DNA of 64,000 nt from Favolaschia claudopus (taxonomy: Eukaryota > Basidiomycota > Agaricomycetes > Agaricales > Mycenaceae), in assembly GCA_037176885.1 (NCBI GenBank), contig JAWWNJ010000119.1:186001-250000 (forward strand). Direction: 5' to 3'. Position numbers and translations under genes: made by a program. The stretch's first letter is position 1. The number at the start of each line of letters is the position of its first letter. Under the pieces are notes generated by a model. It was not told the origin of the DNA. It made no database searches and worked only from the letters and a program-made list of their open reading frames with translations. Shown piece by piece: positions 10,911-22,923 of the stretch.

Positions 10911-12070
10911 CCTGAACTGCCTGGGTGGGTGGTGAAAGGTGGGAGATGGTTGGGCGGAGGGGGAGAGGATTCAAGGCTTCACTGAAGTGTGAAAGATGAA
11001 GTTGAGACACAAAACGGTGGAGATTTTATAGCGTTCCAGGCGAGGCGGAGATGCGTCATGGGAGATAGACGTCACATCGTCTGAACAGAAAGAAAGAGCC
11101 TGGAAACATAGAATTGAGTGGATCCTTCGGGTAAGAAAAAGAAAGACGCGAATGTTGGCGTGGAAACGTTTGAGAATTCCGTTGATGGTGTGATGTCAGT
11201 CGTGTTTCGAGAATTATGGTGGCAGCATACGCTCTAACGTGAGCTCGAGAGCGGGCCCGAGAGAGAGAGAGATTGCGACTCGTGCGAGTACCCAGAGAGC
11301 TCGAAATATATCGCCAAGCCTAACGAAATCAAGGTGCTTGACAAGGAAAGAGAACATACAGTATACAGAGTCGCTTGAACAGATGACGGACTGCTGGAGC
11401 TGATAAGACCGTTCATTCGGAAGCGACGGAGCCTGAGTGGAGCGACATGAAAAGACATCTGGTGAGCACTGAGAATTAGCATGGAGCGTTGTCCCGGGCG
11501 CTTCAATCGTAACGCACGCCGTTTGCCAGCCAAACTTAACGAGCTCAATGCTCATGAAGTCCACAGTGTATTTCGTGCAATAAGTACAGAAGCCAATGTT
11601 TGGAGGTCGCAGGAAGCAGATGGAGTGTGTTTTCACCCATTGAATCCGTCGTCATTGGGTGGAGTGATACATAGACCGTAACGATGTGTTGCTCCACATC
11701 CAGCTGAAGAGTCGCTGAAGCTTCGAAAAGCCACGAGCTCTGGGCATAGTGCGTCAATTGGGTCCGTGGTAATACGATAGGAAAGTGGATGTGCGGCGCA
11801 GAGAGGGGAGGCCAAGCGTGACGCATCACAATGAGTCACATGAAAACCAACAATTCCCATGATCTCGGAATATGCCGTGTTAAAGTTCAATTTAGATTCC
11901 AGACTCAGAGATTTATTGAGCGAGGTACGAGCTAGAAACAATAAAGCGTCTGTCTAGAGAGACTAACACTAGACTAACTAAGAAAGGTTGTCCACCGTTA
12001 GTTCTCTTTGTTAATAATATACAATCATGTCCAGTCATCGTCGTCACTAGATATCGTGTTCCTCACTCAT
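10911..12070. other. Intergenic, no gene seen
   Basis: The stretch contains the secreted-protein promoter (TATA box, minus strand, 11023-11030). Open frames on the minus strand (11214-11941) show no family, splice or codon support. Confidence 0.45.
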
Positions 12071-13986
12071 TCAGACCTTCTCAATACTCTGCTTCTCATC
12101 ACGCTTAACGTCCTCCTCCTCCTTTGCCTCTTTCGCCTCTACAATTCCCACGTTCGAGTCCCCCACTTTATCCATAACATCCCTGAACTGCGGAACAAAG
12201 TTACAGCACACCGCATACGTCCACGCCGCAGAGAAGAACATGACGGGCACCACCATGCCCAACGCCATCGAGTTGTGCAGGTCCGCGACTTTCGCGGTCA
12301 GCGGGGGGACTAACAGGGATCAAATTCAATGAAGGTGACTTTCATCACGAGAAAACAAGCGAACGCACCGCAAGCACCACCAACAACCCCACCGACAATC
12401 CACCCCGCCCCACGCTTCGTATGTCTGCCAATCCCACGAATCCCCAGGGCCACAATCGTCGGGAAACACACGCTCTCGAAAAAGAGCGTCATGTAGAGCA
12501 TGATCATGCCGGTATTGCCACGTTGGGTGATAGAGGCCGCGCAGAAGGCGATGACCATGCTGAGGTAGACGAGGAAGACGATGCGCGGGCGGACGCGTGT
12601 CATGAGTGCTGTTCAGAAATATCAGTTAAATAAACCGAAGTTAAAACGGAAGGCTGGCAGCGAGACGAGAGGTGCGAGAAAAAGGTAAAGATACGCACCA
12701 GATCCTGAGAATCGTCCTACAGCAAACGCACCCTGCGCTCCGGCAAGGAATCGTGCACCGAGGGCGGGATCAGTTGACCCCCGAGTCTCAGTCACGTAGT
12801 TTATGAACCAGGTGGCGATGGCGACTGTGGAAAATGAATGAGAAAGCGCAGATAGCAATATCACCCTCAATTTCGAACTCACCTTGCGCGCCGACGTAGC
12901 AAAACTGAGCAAACGCGGCATAGAACACTTTCCATTGTTGCCAAAAAGGCTTTTCTCCTTGAACCTCGCCGACATGTGTAATCTCCGCTTGTTCGGCCAT
13001 GTCAAGATCTGAAGATCACGCATCAGTCAAAATGCACGGCAATTCAAAGACCAAGATATTAAACTGACCTGTTACTTCAGGGATGACCGAAAAGAAGAAA
13101 ACTATCTAGCAAACTTGTCGACTTCAAAATCGAGGCACGGTGGGAGAGCAACGTACCGCAAGCAGGAACACAAACAGCGCAATAGCGAGATACACCCATT
13201 GCACAGTCTTGAGCGAATCAACACTGTCTCCCGTATTTTGGAAAAAGACGTATGAGCCGAGTACAGGGCCCACAACGGTACCAACGGCTTGTACGGACTG
13301 TGCGAGGTTGATGCGAAGTTCAGCGTATTTGGGTGGACCCGTGACTACTTGGGCGTCAGATACGGGGAGGGGAGGGGGCGAAGAAGGGCTAATGACGCAC
13401 CCGCCATATACGGATTCGCACCCGTCTCCAGACAGCCGAGACCCGAGCCGATGATAAACGTTGCTCCGCAGAATCCTCCGAAAGATCGTTTCAGAGCTGC
13501 GGGCCACATGAGGAGGGCGCCGATGCCTTCAAGTACGAGACCTACATGGGCAGTCGATGGTCTGATTATGTTATAACTGGGAGGAAGCGTACCGAGAATG
13601 AACACAGCTCGATAGCCAAAGTGTCGCAAAACCCAGTTCCCGTATCCCAACGACGCGAGCGGATAGGCGCCGAAATACGCTGCTTGCAAACCCGAGGACC
13701 GCGTCCGCGTGATGTGGAGGGTGAGTTGGAAGTGCTTATTCAGTGTGTCTAGGAGACCGTACGCGAATCCCTGTGGCCAGAGCACTTCGATGAGCGGGAT
13801 ACATAGAGATGGGCGGAGCTGACGCACCCATAGGAAATACAAAATCGTGACCAGAAACAACGGCCACAATGTCTCACGCAACGTCAGCTGTGAGGCGTTC
13901 GTTATCCGGTTCCCCACTCGCAGCGAATGCGGACGGAAGAGTCTGGTTTTCTTCTGCACGGGCTTTTCGTCTGTTGGGCTCATCAT
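12071..13986 (-). CDS. MFS transporter, fucose-permease (FHS) type
   Basis: Nine exons (13986-13828, 13770-13593, 13541-13401, 13344-13157, 13105-13069, 13008-12893, 12824-12699, 12608-12365, 12309-12071) sum to 475 residues. The N-terminal membrane helix ends in YFLWGFAYGLLDTLNKHFQ, the hallmark of L-fucose/H+ symporter-type MFS proteins. Twelve hydrophobic segments follow, including YFGAYPLASLGYGNWVLRHFG (helix 2/3 with the MFS basic loop), GSGLGCLETGANPYMA and GRFSGSALMTRVRP. A long loop after helix 6 carries TDLDMAEQAEITHVGEVQG. The C-terminus is lysine/glutamate rich. It likely imports a sugar or related small molecule across the plasma membrane; the substrate cannot be read from sequence. 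A TATAAA box lies at 14078-14083. Confidence 0.85.
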
Positions 13987-15288
13987 CTTCAAACGTAGAT
14001 GGGAGACTGTAGACAAGGGAGGAAAAGAGGACGATGACGGTGGGGAAGGAAGCGTGTTGAGAAGCTCCAGGACCGGCTTTATACAGGGCAGTTGTATTGA
14101 GTTCTATTTTTTTAGCCGGGCCGTGGAAGGTCACCAGGCGATACGTTAGATGCGTGTCGGCCTGTCGGCGGGTGTGCCCGTTGCTTCCGAAAAGAAGTCA
14201 AGAAGAAGTTTGGAGTTCTGCCAAGTAACTTAACGACGTGTCGAAGGTCAAAATGAGCGAGCTTGAATAGTAGCCTGAAGAGACAATCGGAGAAAACGTC
14301 GAGAATTTTGTTGATCCAGGCTTAGAAACCAAGTCATCTATTTTGACTTGGGAATGGGGAAGGTGAGTGGAAGGTGAGGTTTTAAACTGCCCCAAAGTCA
14401 TCGACCCACGCGGGAGAGAAGAGGATTGACGTCGGTAGAATCATCAAGAAAAGAAAACAGTAATTCTGAAAACTTCGTACACCAAGCGAATGTGGTAACA
14501 AGTGTCGACATTTTAATGTTGTCGTCAAGTTCTTGTCATCCGCAGACCGTTATGATCATGATGTGTCTCGAACCGACCCCACCTTGGCCCCGAACAGGAT
14601 GTCAACAAGGTGCAGAGAATTTTCAAGATTTGATCGGATGATTGAATTTTGCAGCTAAAAAGGCCCAGAGTTGCTGTGATCGGAGCCACCGAGGTAGATC
14701 TAAAGGTTGTTTAGTGTGCGGATGACCGCGTTGGGGCGTACCACTGACTCACATCCAACTGCTGTCAAGGTACGAAGCAAAAGATATGTGTGACAGTCGC
14801 GCGAGTCACGCAGTCAATTGATCATCAATCAATCGATCATACTTTTTTTTTTTTGATCGCTCTTTTTTGAAATCTTGTTTTCTTCATGATTCACAACGAG
14901 CACTTGACGAGCAATAGGACGAAAGTTTGATATGCGCAAGCTGGACGGCCAGGCTTGCAATTCTAAATCGAAGGCAATTTCGAATTTCAGGACGATCCGC
15001 CGTTCAACCTTCAACTCAAGGCAAGTTCAAGACAGACTTACCTTCACAATACCATCCCACTAAGCGCTGAAGTCGAAGAATATTTCCCGGAGCCTCCGGA
15101 AGGCGCAATATGCATTCTCCGGCACGTCCGGACCCATCCATTGTATTGCGATTGGCTCTCATGATGCAAAGTATTGATATCTTGCGCCAATTTCAATGGT
15201 AGACGCTTTCGCCCCATGTCGTAGCGAGAACGTACCCATTCTCCATGGAAAAACATTGGAAGGGCGCTGTAGCTACAAATTCTGGCGA
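13987..15288. other. Intergenic, no gene seen
   Basis: The stretch holds the MFS promoter (TATA 14078-14083, minus strand), a T-rich tract near 14840-14870 and a cluster of ATCAAT/ATCGAT words near 14820-14840. No coding frame can be supported. Confidence 0.45.
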
Positions 15289-16730
15289 CTAGTCTCCAGC
15301 CAACGTTGATTTCCGAGTTGAACCATAATGAAAATCGTCAAGGGCAACCTGGACATCGACAGCGGCACCCTAGATTCGATCCATGTAAGAATTAGTTCGT
15401 CTTTGGGAGCCTTGAACCCTGGCAGCACAAGAAAATACTCACGGCGCGCGCAGCCTCAGGTACATCCGTTATTGGTGCCACCGAGGTCCCCGGAATTCGA
15501 AACACAATGCTATGGCTCACTGATGAACGGTAACCGTGAGTTTGCCCAGTCGCTTCTAGAGAACTCCCAGGGGTGCCGACTAAGAAGTTACCGAGGATGG
15601 AGAGAGCGTACACCCGTCCTTGGAGCACAAATAGAACGTTGAATGCTATCCAAAATCATGGTGTGAGTGTATGTATTGGCGATGAGTCGTAGTTTGGGAC
15701 AACGCACCTGGATTCCCTTTCAACACCAATATCATCATCGTAAGCGTGGTTGTAGCGCAAACACCACCAGAAGCGACGACGAGAACGATGATTCGACGCA
15801 CGACACTGGTTAAGCAAATCCATTAGCCGTTCCCAGACCAGTTGCAGGATTCATGCTCACCTTCGAGCGGATTGGCCCGGTATCGTATTTCTCATCAACA
15901 GCCAAAATTTGGTCACAAGACATAGGGCGATAATAACATCCGTCCCCGCGCAGTTAATGGCCCCGACCCTGGAGAGACAACAGTATCTCAGCGCAAGTGA
16001 CAATGGAAGGAGATGGGGTACATACGCTGTATACCGAAACGAGATGTCCTGACGGTTCGCGATTGTCTTTACCAAGAGAATAGCCGCTGAAAACGAGAAT
16101 CCAAACTGTGGATTCAATTCTGGGACGTTAGCGAAAACGGTTTCAGGCGGGAACTAATTACATGCACGGCAATGAGAATAACCAAAATGCCACAGATGAT
16201 TAAACTCTTCACACTTTTGACGCTATGACATGTCAATTGTTGCCAGATTGGTCAAATTGAAAAAGAGAACGCGCACAGAGCCCGGAACAAGTTCGTAAAG
16301 AACAGCTGAGTGATAACCGCCGTGGAGTAGGTGGTCACAATTTGAATTGCAACGGGAATTGTGAAAGCGTGTATATTCCGAGTCACTGCTCCGTTCACAG
16401 TCAGACATAGGCTGACATTGATTGCCAAGGTGCAGATGGTGTCGGCGAGGAGCATCGCGCTAACACCGATTTTGTGGATCAGCGGCCGCGAGGGACGATT
16501 GAAGTAACGCCAACATAGCATGATCTCAACGGAGTACATGATGACCTGGAAATTTGAGTTAGCATTGGGGAAAGAGCGAGGAATCGGAGTAGAGATGGTC
16601 AGGAGACTTGCATTGAGCCAGGATGCCGCGAGAAAAGGGCTGCAGAATGGCTGTATCAGTTATGGGACGGCAAGTTCGAAAGAAATTGAGTAGGACAGTG
16701 TGCGTACACGATGGGTACCGTGGTGTCCAT
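15289..16730 (-). CDS. DUF6534-type seven-helix membrane protein, copy 2
   Basis: The start MDTTVPIV at 16730 splices to PFLAASWLN, then to VIMYSVEIMLCWRYFNRPSRP and on through LADTICTLAINVSL, FTIPVAIQIVTTY, SLIICGILVILIAVH, FGFSFSAAILLVKT, GAINCAGTDVIIALCL, GGVCATTTLTMMILVL and GRVYALSILGNFLVG. The end is VDVQVALDDFHYGSTRKST with a stop at 15289. Every segment aligns with the gene at 8255-9791, but the orientation is opposite. The second intron (just after the ASWLN codons) begins GCAAGT, so it is a GC-AG intron, whereas the paralogue uses GTGCGT at that site. A CATAAAAG box lies about 70 bp upstream. It is predicted to be an integral membrane protein of unknown role. Confidence 0.75.
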
Positions 16731-17110
16731 AACCTTGAAGTTAACGGACGGAGATGGTACGAAGGCTGAAGAACGAGGCTGATCGTGGCGTGCCTCCCTT
16801 TTATGCCCTTCCATCGCGGCCGACTAAGCGAATATATTGCCCATCGTTAGCCGCCATCATGAGCAGTGAATATTTCGTCCGAAACAGCAGGCGGTCGCAT
16901 GATCTCGATCAGTCCGTTGTCGCGCCATCACGGGGCGGGACGGACTACTATCATGAACCAAGTCGAGTATCGAAGATAAAGCCATTGATACCCTTTGCGT
17001 GAGGCGCGGTAAATTTTGTTCTGCATGGCTTCAACGCGCGAATCCGTGCAAACTTTAGGAAGATAGAAGGGGTCAGGAGGAAGGTTTTTGCAATTCATCT
17101 GAATGGAATA

Positions 17111-17355
17111 CTGTAGTATTACGACCAAGTGTTCAGGTGACGGGTGACAGGGACCTGTGAACTGAACACTTTTGGTTGTGGTGACGGTGACACTTGGGTT
17201 TTTTCGCCAAAAATGGACGAAAAACGTCAAAAAAATTCGGGCCGGCATTCGCCGGCCCACCATATAGGGTAATTTGCTGTGCTCTGAACACCTTATCCAG
17301 TGAACATTGTAGGTGACAGGTGACACCCAGTGAACACTTGGTCGTAATACTACAG
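17111..17355. mobile_element. 245 bp MITE with perfect 25 bp terminal repeats
   Basis: Positions 17111-17135 (starting CTGTAGTATTACGACC) and 17331-17355 are perfect inverted repeats. The element is flanked by TA on both sides (17109-17110 and 17356-17357), as for Tc1/mariner insertions. The interior has short repeats of GGTGAC and a GC-rich hairpin (GGGCCGGCATTCGCCGGCCC). It has no coding capacity and looks recent because the ends are identical. Confidence 0.85.
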
Positions 17356-17833
17356 TAATGAAAAGGTGCGAGGGATCGTCGATCACGATGCATCGTGGCT
17401 GCCAGAGTGGTAGCCGCTGTCCAGTTTGAACGCCATCCCGTCTCATATCTTCTTGCACAGCTGCTACTATACAGGTTGAACCTCATTCGGCTGGCACATT
17501 CCGACATCTTCACTCACCACTGAGTATCTAAGCACTGGGTGAAGTCGAATCTCCCATGGACCATGGTGGTAGGAGTGATTTTGATGTGATTGTGACGTGA
17601 CTTGATCTCATTGATGATAACTCTCCTTGAACCCGAACCACCACCATCTTCAATCGGATGCGCGGCTCAATGATAGATTGAACGGATATCTTGCTTGAAT
17701 TCTGTGTTCAAGCGCCTCTTCTTGTTGGATTGTATCAGCTGGGAATAAATTGCGACATCCACAGTACCGATCCTCCAAAGTACATATCCAAAAGGTAACT
17801 TTGCAATATCTGCAGTGCGTTTATCAAAATCTT

Positions 17834-19694
17834 CTACTCGGTAGCATTCTGTCTACGTTTCTCTTTCTCCGCGGCCCGGAACACTTCGGGCGAATAATAC
17901 CCGGTAATATCCCAGCCCTTTGGTTTGATGCCAAACGAGAATCCAGTTTGCGTTCCCGTACGCTCGGCCAGGTCACGGTGAGGACTACGTTGATTTGTGA
18001 GTACCAAATCATTCCATCTTTAATTTACGAAAACTCACTGAGCTCTCGCAATATCGTTGACCAACCAGCCTGGCTGACCCGGTTTTCCGACCTCTTTGAA
18101 GAAACTTTCCACGTTCTGAGCCGTATCCAAGTCGTTCTTGCCAAGAAGATCCATGAGGAAGTAAACCTGTGATGGAAACTATATGTGAGTATCGATATCT
18201 GCGTAGACTACGCTAGAATTTACCTTGGGATAAGGATTCGGCTCGCCGACAAACAATTCGAAGTAATACACCATGCCCATCGTGTGGCGACCGACTTTTC
18301 CTGCGTATGCTTCAGGCACGTCGTCGATTTCATGGCCGTCCTTCAGCTCAACAGTTTCATTCATGACCGCATATGGGAACAGGTTCTTGTAAAGTGTTTT
18401 GAACGCAGCTATGTCGTCGTCAGATTTCTGTCCGTGAAGTTTCCCGCCGAGTGTCAGGTTTTCAATGACATGTTTGAGCGTCTGATTAGGAGTCCACATG
18501 TACAGCTATGAAGAATGGTAAGACTTTTTGCGAGCATGAAGTCAGGTCGATATAACTGACCTTCAATCTGTTGTCCTCAAGCGGTTTCAAATCGCATGCC
18601 ACTCCCGCAAGAGACAAACCAGAGTCAGTCTCGTTTAAGAACTTTATGAGCCCCTCCAACGGCTTGACTAGAGATGGATCGAGAAATTCAACTAATGGCT
18701 TAAAAGGAGTCAAGTCCGATATCAAGCGGCCTGTCGGCGACTCGAACTGGGGATCCGCACTAGGGTCGGGCAACGGAGGCATGCAGTAATACTTGAGTGT
18801 GATGGATCCAGAGGGCTCCAGATCCACAGCTAAAGAATATCTGAGAAGAGGAGAACGAGAAGGGTAGTTGAAGACATACCGATGAAGTACGTTGATCCAG
18901 GCACGACCTGCTCATCACTCTCCCTCTTCGGGAATATCCACTTCTCAATTTTATCCTTCCAGTCCTTCCCACCTTCTTGGCTCACAAGCCCCATTCCTCC
19001 CACAGCCGACCAAAGCCAATCAATAACTACCGCCCCTGAAAGTCGAATCGCATCAACGGGATGAAACGGCTGGATACCAAACCGAATCTTCCTGTTACAC
19101 GGAGCGTCTGGCTCCGTATCGGTAGGGATGACCCAGGAGAATTCAACGCAAGAACCGTCGCGTGTAAATTCAGAAAGGTGTTCTTGCGATGTGCCTTTAA
19201 CGGTGGGACCGTTGAGGCCGCCGAGACGGGCCCACCAGAATACGAGGTGAGCTGTTTGCGCGTGAATGGGATACTTCGCCGTGTCGAGCATGGAGGCCAA
19301 TGTTCGAGCTGCACGTTCCCAGTAGAATTTAGATTGCTCGGAGAGGACTGGTAGGGCCTGCAAATATTCCGTGAGTCAACTTCTTCTTTCGCGAAGAGGG
19401 TAGAAACAAACCTGAGTCAAGATCTCGTAGACTTGTAGCCTGTTGCCGTCCTCATTCACACTAATGTCTTCGCAGATTTGATGGCTTCCACCGAGCAGCT
19501 GTTTCGTTACACACAAGACAGTATCGACAACCCCCAACGAAGTCAACGGTGGCGAGAACTTCTGAATGATCGGTAACTGAGCTGAATAAACTTTCAGAAA
19601 CGACAGATAGCGCGCTGGGGAGCGTCAACTCATAATCACCAAAGAAACGCCCGTCCGCGAATAAAGCTTTGTGGTCGATATAATGCGCAAGCAT
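17834..19694 (-). CDS. DMATS-family aromatic prenyltransferase
   Basis: Clear exons: 19576-19412, 19357-18880, 18829-18561, 18505-18224, 18166-18039 and 17984-17834; all join in frame (491 codons including the stop). Family landmarks in order: FYWERAARTLASMLDTAKYP (N-terminal helix), VEFSWVI with the glutamate that contacts the indole nitrogen in this family, NRKIRFGI (Arg of the diphosphate site), LKYYCMPP (Lys-x-Tyr), NRLKLYMWT (Arg-x-Lys-x-Tyr), GMVYYFELF, PKVYFLMDLLGKND, HRDLAERTGTQTGFSF and TGYYSPEVF. Such enzymes transfer a dimethylallyl or longer prenyl group to tryptophan, other indoles or phenols in the cytosol. The 5' end is uncertain: an upstream ATG (19694, MLAHYIDHKALFADG) connects only through an implausible 28 bp intron, and no other ATG is visible before 19576. 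It faces away from the P450 gene. Confidence 0.85.
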
Positions 19695-19872
19695 CGGAGG
19701 GATGTCGTTCTGAGGGAAAAAGATAGACTCTCCGTGACGCCCTTTTAAACATTGCTCATATATCGTACTTTTCTAAAGCGAGACAGACGTCTGTCGCCCA
19801 GACTTGTATGCTCTCGAGTCGGCGTTGGCAGTGGTGCTCGGCTCGTTCATGTCTTACCCCTGGTCTTAAGTT

Positions 19873-20055
19873 TAGTCTAATGTGCTGAAGCTAGCCATGG
19901 AGAATGAAGGCTAAAACGACGAACCTAGCCATCCATGTTTGCAGTCATGCATCCAAAACAGGCGAGAAAATTGGTACATGGATCTAGCCAATTGGTTGGC
20001 TATGTTCGTGGTCTTGTTTCCTTTTTCCATGGCTAGGTTCATGCGCTTTAGTCTA
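19873..20055. repeat. Imperfect inverted repeat, MITE-like
   Basis: About 30 bp at 19873-19902 (TAGTCTAA...CTAGCCATGG) recurs in reverse complement at 20026-20055 with roughly three quarters identity. Further CTAGCCA words lie inside. No target duplication is evident. It occupies the space between the divergent prenyltransferase and P450 genes. Confidence 0.5.
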
Positions 20056-20674
20056 TGTTTTACATAGTGCTATCCCACCATTTCTATCTTGATCGATTTG
20101 ATTTTACTGACATCTAATGCATCACGCATGTGGCTCGGCGGTGAGTCTTGTCTTGTCAAGTAGAACATTCACAGAACATCTGGAAATTATTGCAAGTATG
20201 TCAGCCTGAGCATGTTCAATCGCGAACGTTGAGAGAGGAAATGAATATCCACCCTGGGGCCTGCATGATGTTTTCCAGAACTAAACATGCTAACGACGCC
20301 TATAGTGCAGTTCTGCCATTCAGCCAGTTAGCATCCTGCTGCCGGGGATTCAATGTCGGTGTTATTCATAGTCGACAGAAAGATCCAGACCTTTAGGAAT
20401 ACCTAGTGGATGAAAATGGTCCGTGTTCCATTCACCTCGAACGTCCATCCCTCGACACTGTGTTTTTATAAGAATCAATATGCTGAGCAAAGTTTCATAC
20501 CAAACGGCGGGTCTGAGTCGTCTTGCTTACAGATGCAAACACATGAGTCGAACGAGGGTGGGCTGCACGGAAACGGAGTGGCGCAGACGTAGTGAACGAT
20601 TCTGGCATTTTCACGACAACATTTCAAGACTGAAACGATGTTTGAAAATCCTGTCAACGACGGAACCGAAAGGG

Positions 20675-20682
20675 ATATAAAA
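20675..20682 (+). promoter_or_regulatory. TATA box of the P450 gene
   Basis: TATAAAAA lies about 80 bp before the P450 start codon at 20759. Confidence 0.55.
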
Positions 20683-20758
20683 ACCGCACATAAACTCGCC
20701 ATCGTCTAAACAATCTGCTGTTTATCACCATCGAACCGAAATTTCACTCCGACCGACC

Positions 20759-22923
20759 ATGCCCGACGCACCACTAACCGACATCGTCCTCGCATGCATC
20801 GCCTTCATCTACCTTGCCTACCACTATGCCCTCGACCGTGGCCACCGCACCCCTCAGCTTCGCGGCCCTCCAAGCAACAATCCCCTCTTCGGGCTCGTCC
20901 CCACAATGATGAGCGTCGATTCAGGGGACATCTGCGAAGAGTGGGCAGCGCGATATGGTTTGGTGTTCACCGTACCAGCTATACTGGGCTCGAAATGGTT
21001 GGTCATCGGTGATCCCAAGGCATTGGCGCATTTGATTGGGAAGGAGCCGTATGGATATGTGCGTCCGCCTGCGGCGAAGAGTTTTCAAGAGGAGTTGCTG
21101 GGCAAAGGGCTGTTTACGGCGGAGGGGGATGAGTATACCAGGTGGGTGGAGTGATGACTTTTGCGAATCAAAGTGGTGCAGTTCTGATGAGACTATTTGA
21201 ACGAAGACAGAGAAAGACGCTAAACCAGGCATTTACCAGTAACGCCGTCAAAGACTTGATGCCAATATTTTTTGAGTCGGCGTACAAGGTGGGGTGCCTT
21301 TCTATCTTACTTTTCGCCGACAAAAAACACCGGTTTCAGACTAAGGCAGCCTGGGACACGATGATCGAGAATGAACCTGCCGAAACTAAGATAATTGAGG
21401 TACAACGGTGGTGAGTTGAATCATTTGAATCTCAGGATCCATGGCTAAATTGGATCGTGTAGGATGAACCATATATCGTGAGCCAATCTCCCCATGAACA
21501 AGAATCAGATCAAATCGCACTCACCCATCCTCATCCTCCAAAGGCTCGACACAATCGGCCTCGCAGGCTTCTCCCACCCCTTCAACACCCTTTCCGGGCA
21601 GACCACAGCCATTACCTCCGCCTTCGAATCCCTCGGCCGCACAACCTTCTTCGAAACTTGCATCGCTGTCCTCTCCGTAGCTGTGCCCCTGTTCAACAGA
21701 ATCCCGACGAGACGGAGAAGGATGATGAACCAGCTGACGGAGACGATGCAGCAGCTGGGGGAGGAGTTTCTTGGAAATGCGAGGAGGATGAGTAGGGAGG
21801 CGTTGAGTGCGGATAAGAGTGTGATTGGATTATTGGGTGCGTGGGTTTGGGATTTGAACTTAAAAGTGCTCTGAGACTGATTCGATGTTGGATACAGCGA
21901 AATCGGCGAATGCTGAAAAGATGAAGGCGGATGAGGTTACTTCGCAGGTGAGACAGATCATAAAACGACACACCCGGTTAATGCCTCGAGTTCTCCAGAT
22001 TAATCTCCTCCTCCTTGCCGGATACGAGTCGACTGCAAGTAAGTATACTCCTCGCTCCAAGTATTTAGCTAATGAGTAGCAAAAGTGAGCTTGACGGTAA
22101 GTCTTTGTCGGTTGCAACGCATCGTTTCACACACACCGAAATCACCCAGTGGTCCCTCATCGAGCTCGCCCGCAATCCCGCCATTCAGACTCGTCTACGA
22201 GAAGAGCTTCTGAAGCTCAGCCGTGATCCGACGTGGGAGGAGCTCAATAACCAAGAAACATACCTCGATGCTTTTGCATCCGAAATACTGCGTCTTCATC
22301 CGCCGCTCGGGGATCTGTATCGTATGGTGAGCGCCCATGAACGAATCACTCACACGATAACATACCTGTGTTCCAGGCCGCTCAAGATGACGTCCTCCCA
22401 CTCAGCCAACCCACCCGTGACGCTAATGGTAAAGTGCTGAATTCGGTGTTCGTGAAGCGAGGTACGACGGTTGTGCTGGCGGTGCAGTGTATCAACAGTG
22501 CGGAGGCATATTGGGGGAGAGACTCCAAGAAATTCATGCCAGAGCGGTGGCTCGTTGGTACGACAACTGGGGGAGGAATGAACTTGAAGGGCGTCAGAGA
22601 ACGAAAGCTGGGAGCGCAGGACATCAAGGGGTACCGACATCTTCTCTCGTTTTCCGATGGGGCGAGGATATGTCCTGGAAAGGTGGGTTCGTTGTCAATG
22701 AAGGGGCCAGAAGTGAAGATCGTTCATACGCACCTAGACGTTCGCCGTGATGGAGCTCAAGATAGCACTATCCGTCCTCGTCCGTTACTTCACATTCGAG
22801 TTTCCGAAGGGTCCGGATACCACGATTGGGAGGGAGAGAAATATTCTGCTGAGACCGAAAGTCGTTGGGGAGGAAGGGTATGATGTACCGCTGCGAGTGG
22901 GGCAGTACATGACAAGCAATTGA
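20759..22923 (+). CDS. Cytochrome P450 monooxygenase
   Basis: Eleven exons (20759-21141, 21207-21288, 21340-21410, 21463-21477, 21544-21836, 21898-21947, 21999-22038, 22080-22096, 22150-22326, 22377-22682, 22738-22923) sum to 539 residues. There is an N-terminal membrane anchor (IVLACIAFIYLAYHYAL) and a proline hinge (RGPPSNNPLFG). The I-helix carries LLLAGYESTAT, the K-helix has SEILRLHP (ExxR), then PERW, and the heme loop FSDGARICPGK supplies the cysteine ligand. It is an ER-bound oxygenase of the fungal microsomal type that needs a CPR partner; the substrate is unknown. Exons of 15 and 17 nt are unusually small. It is the nearest plus-strand gene to the divergent prenyltransferase, so a shared pathway is plausible but unproven. 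Confidence 0.9.
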
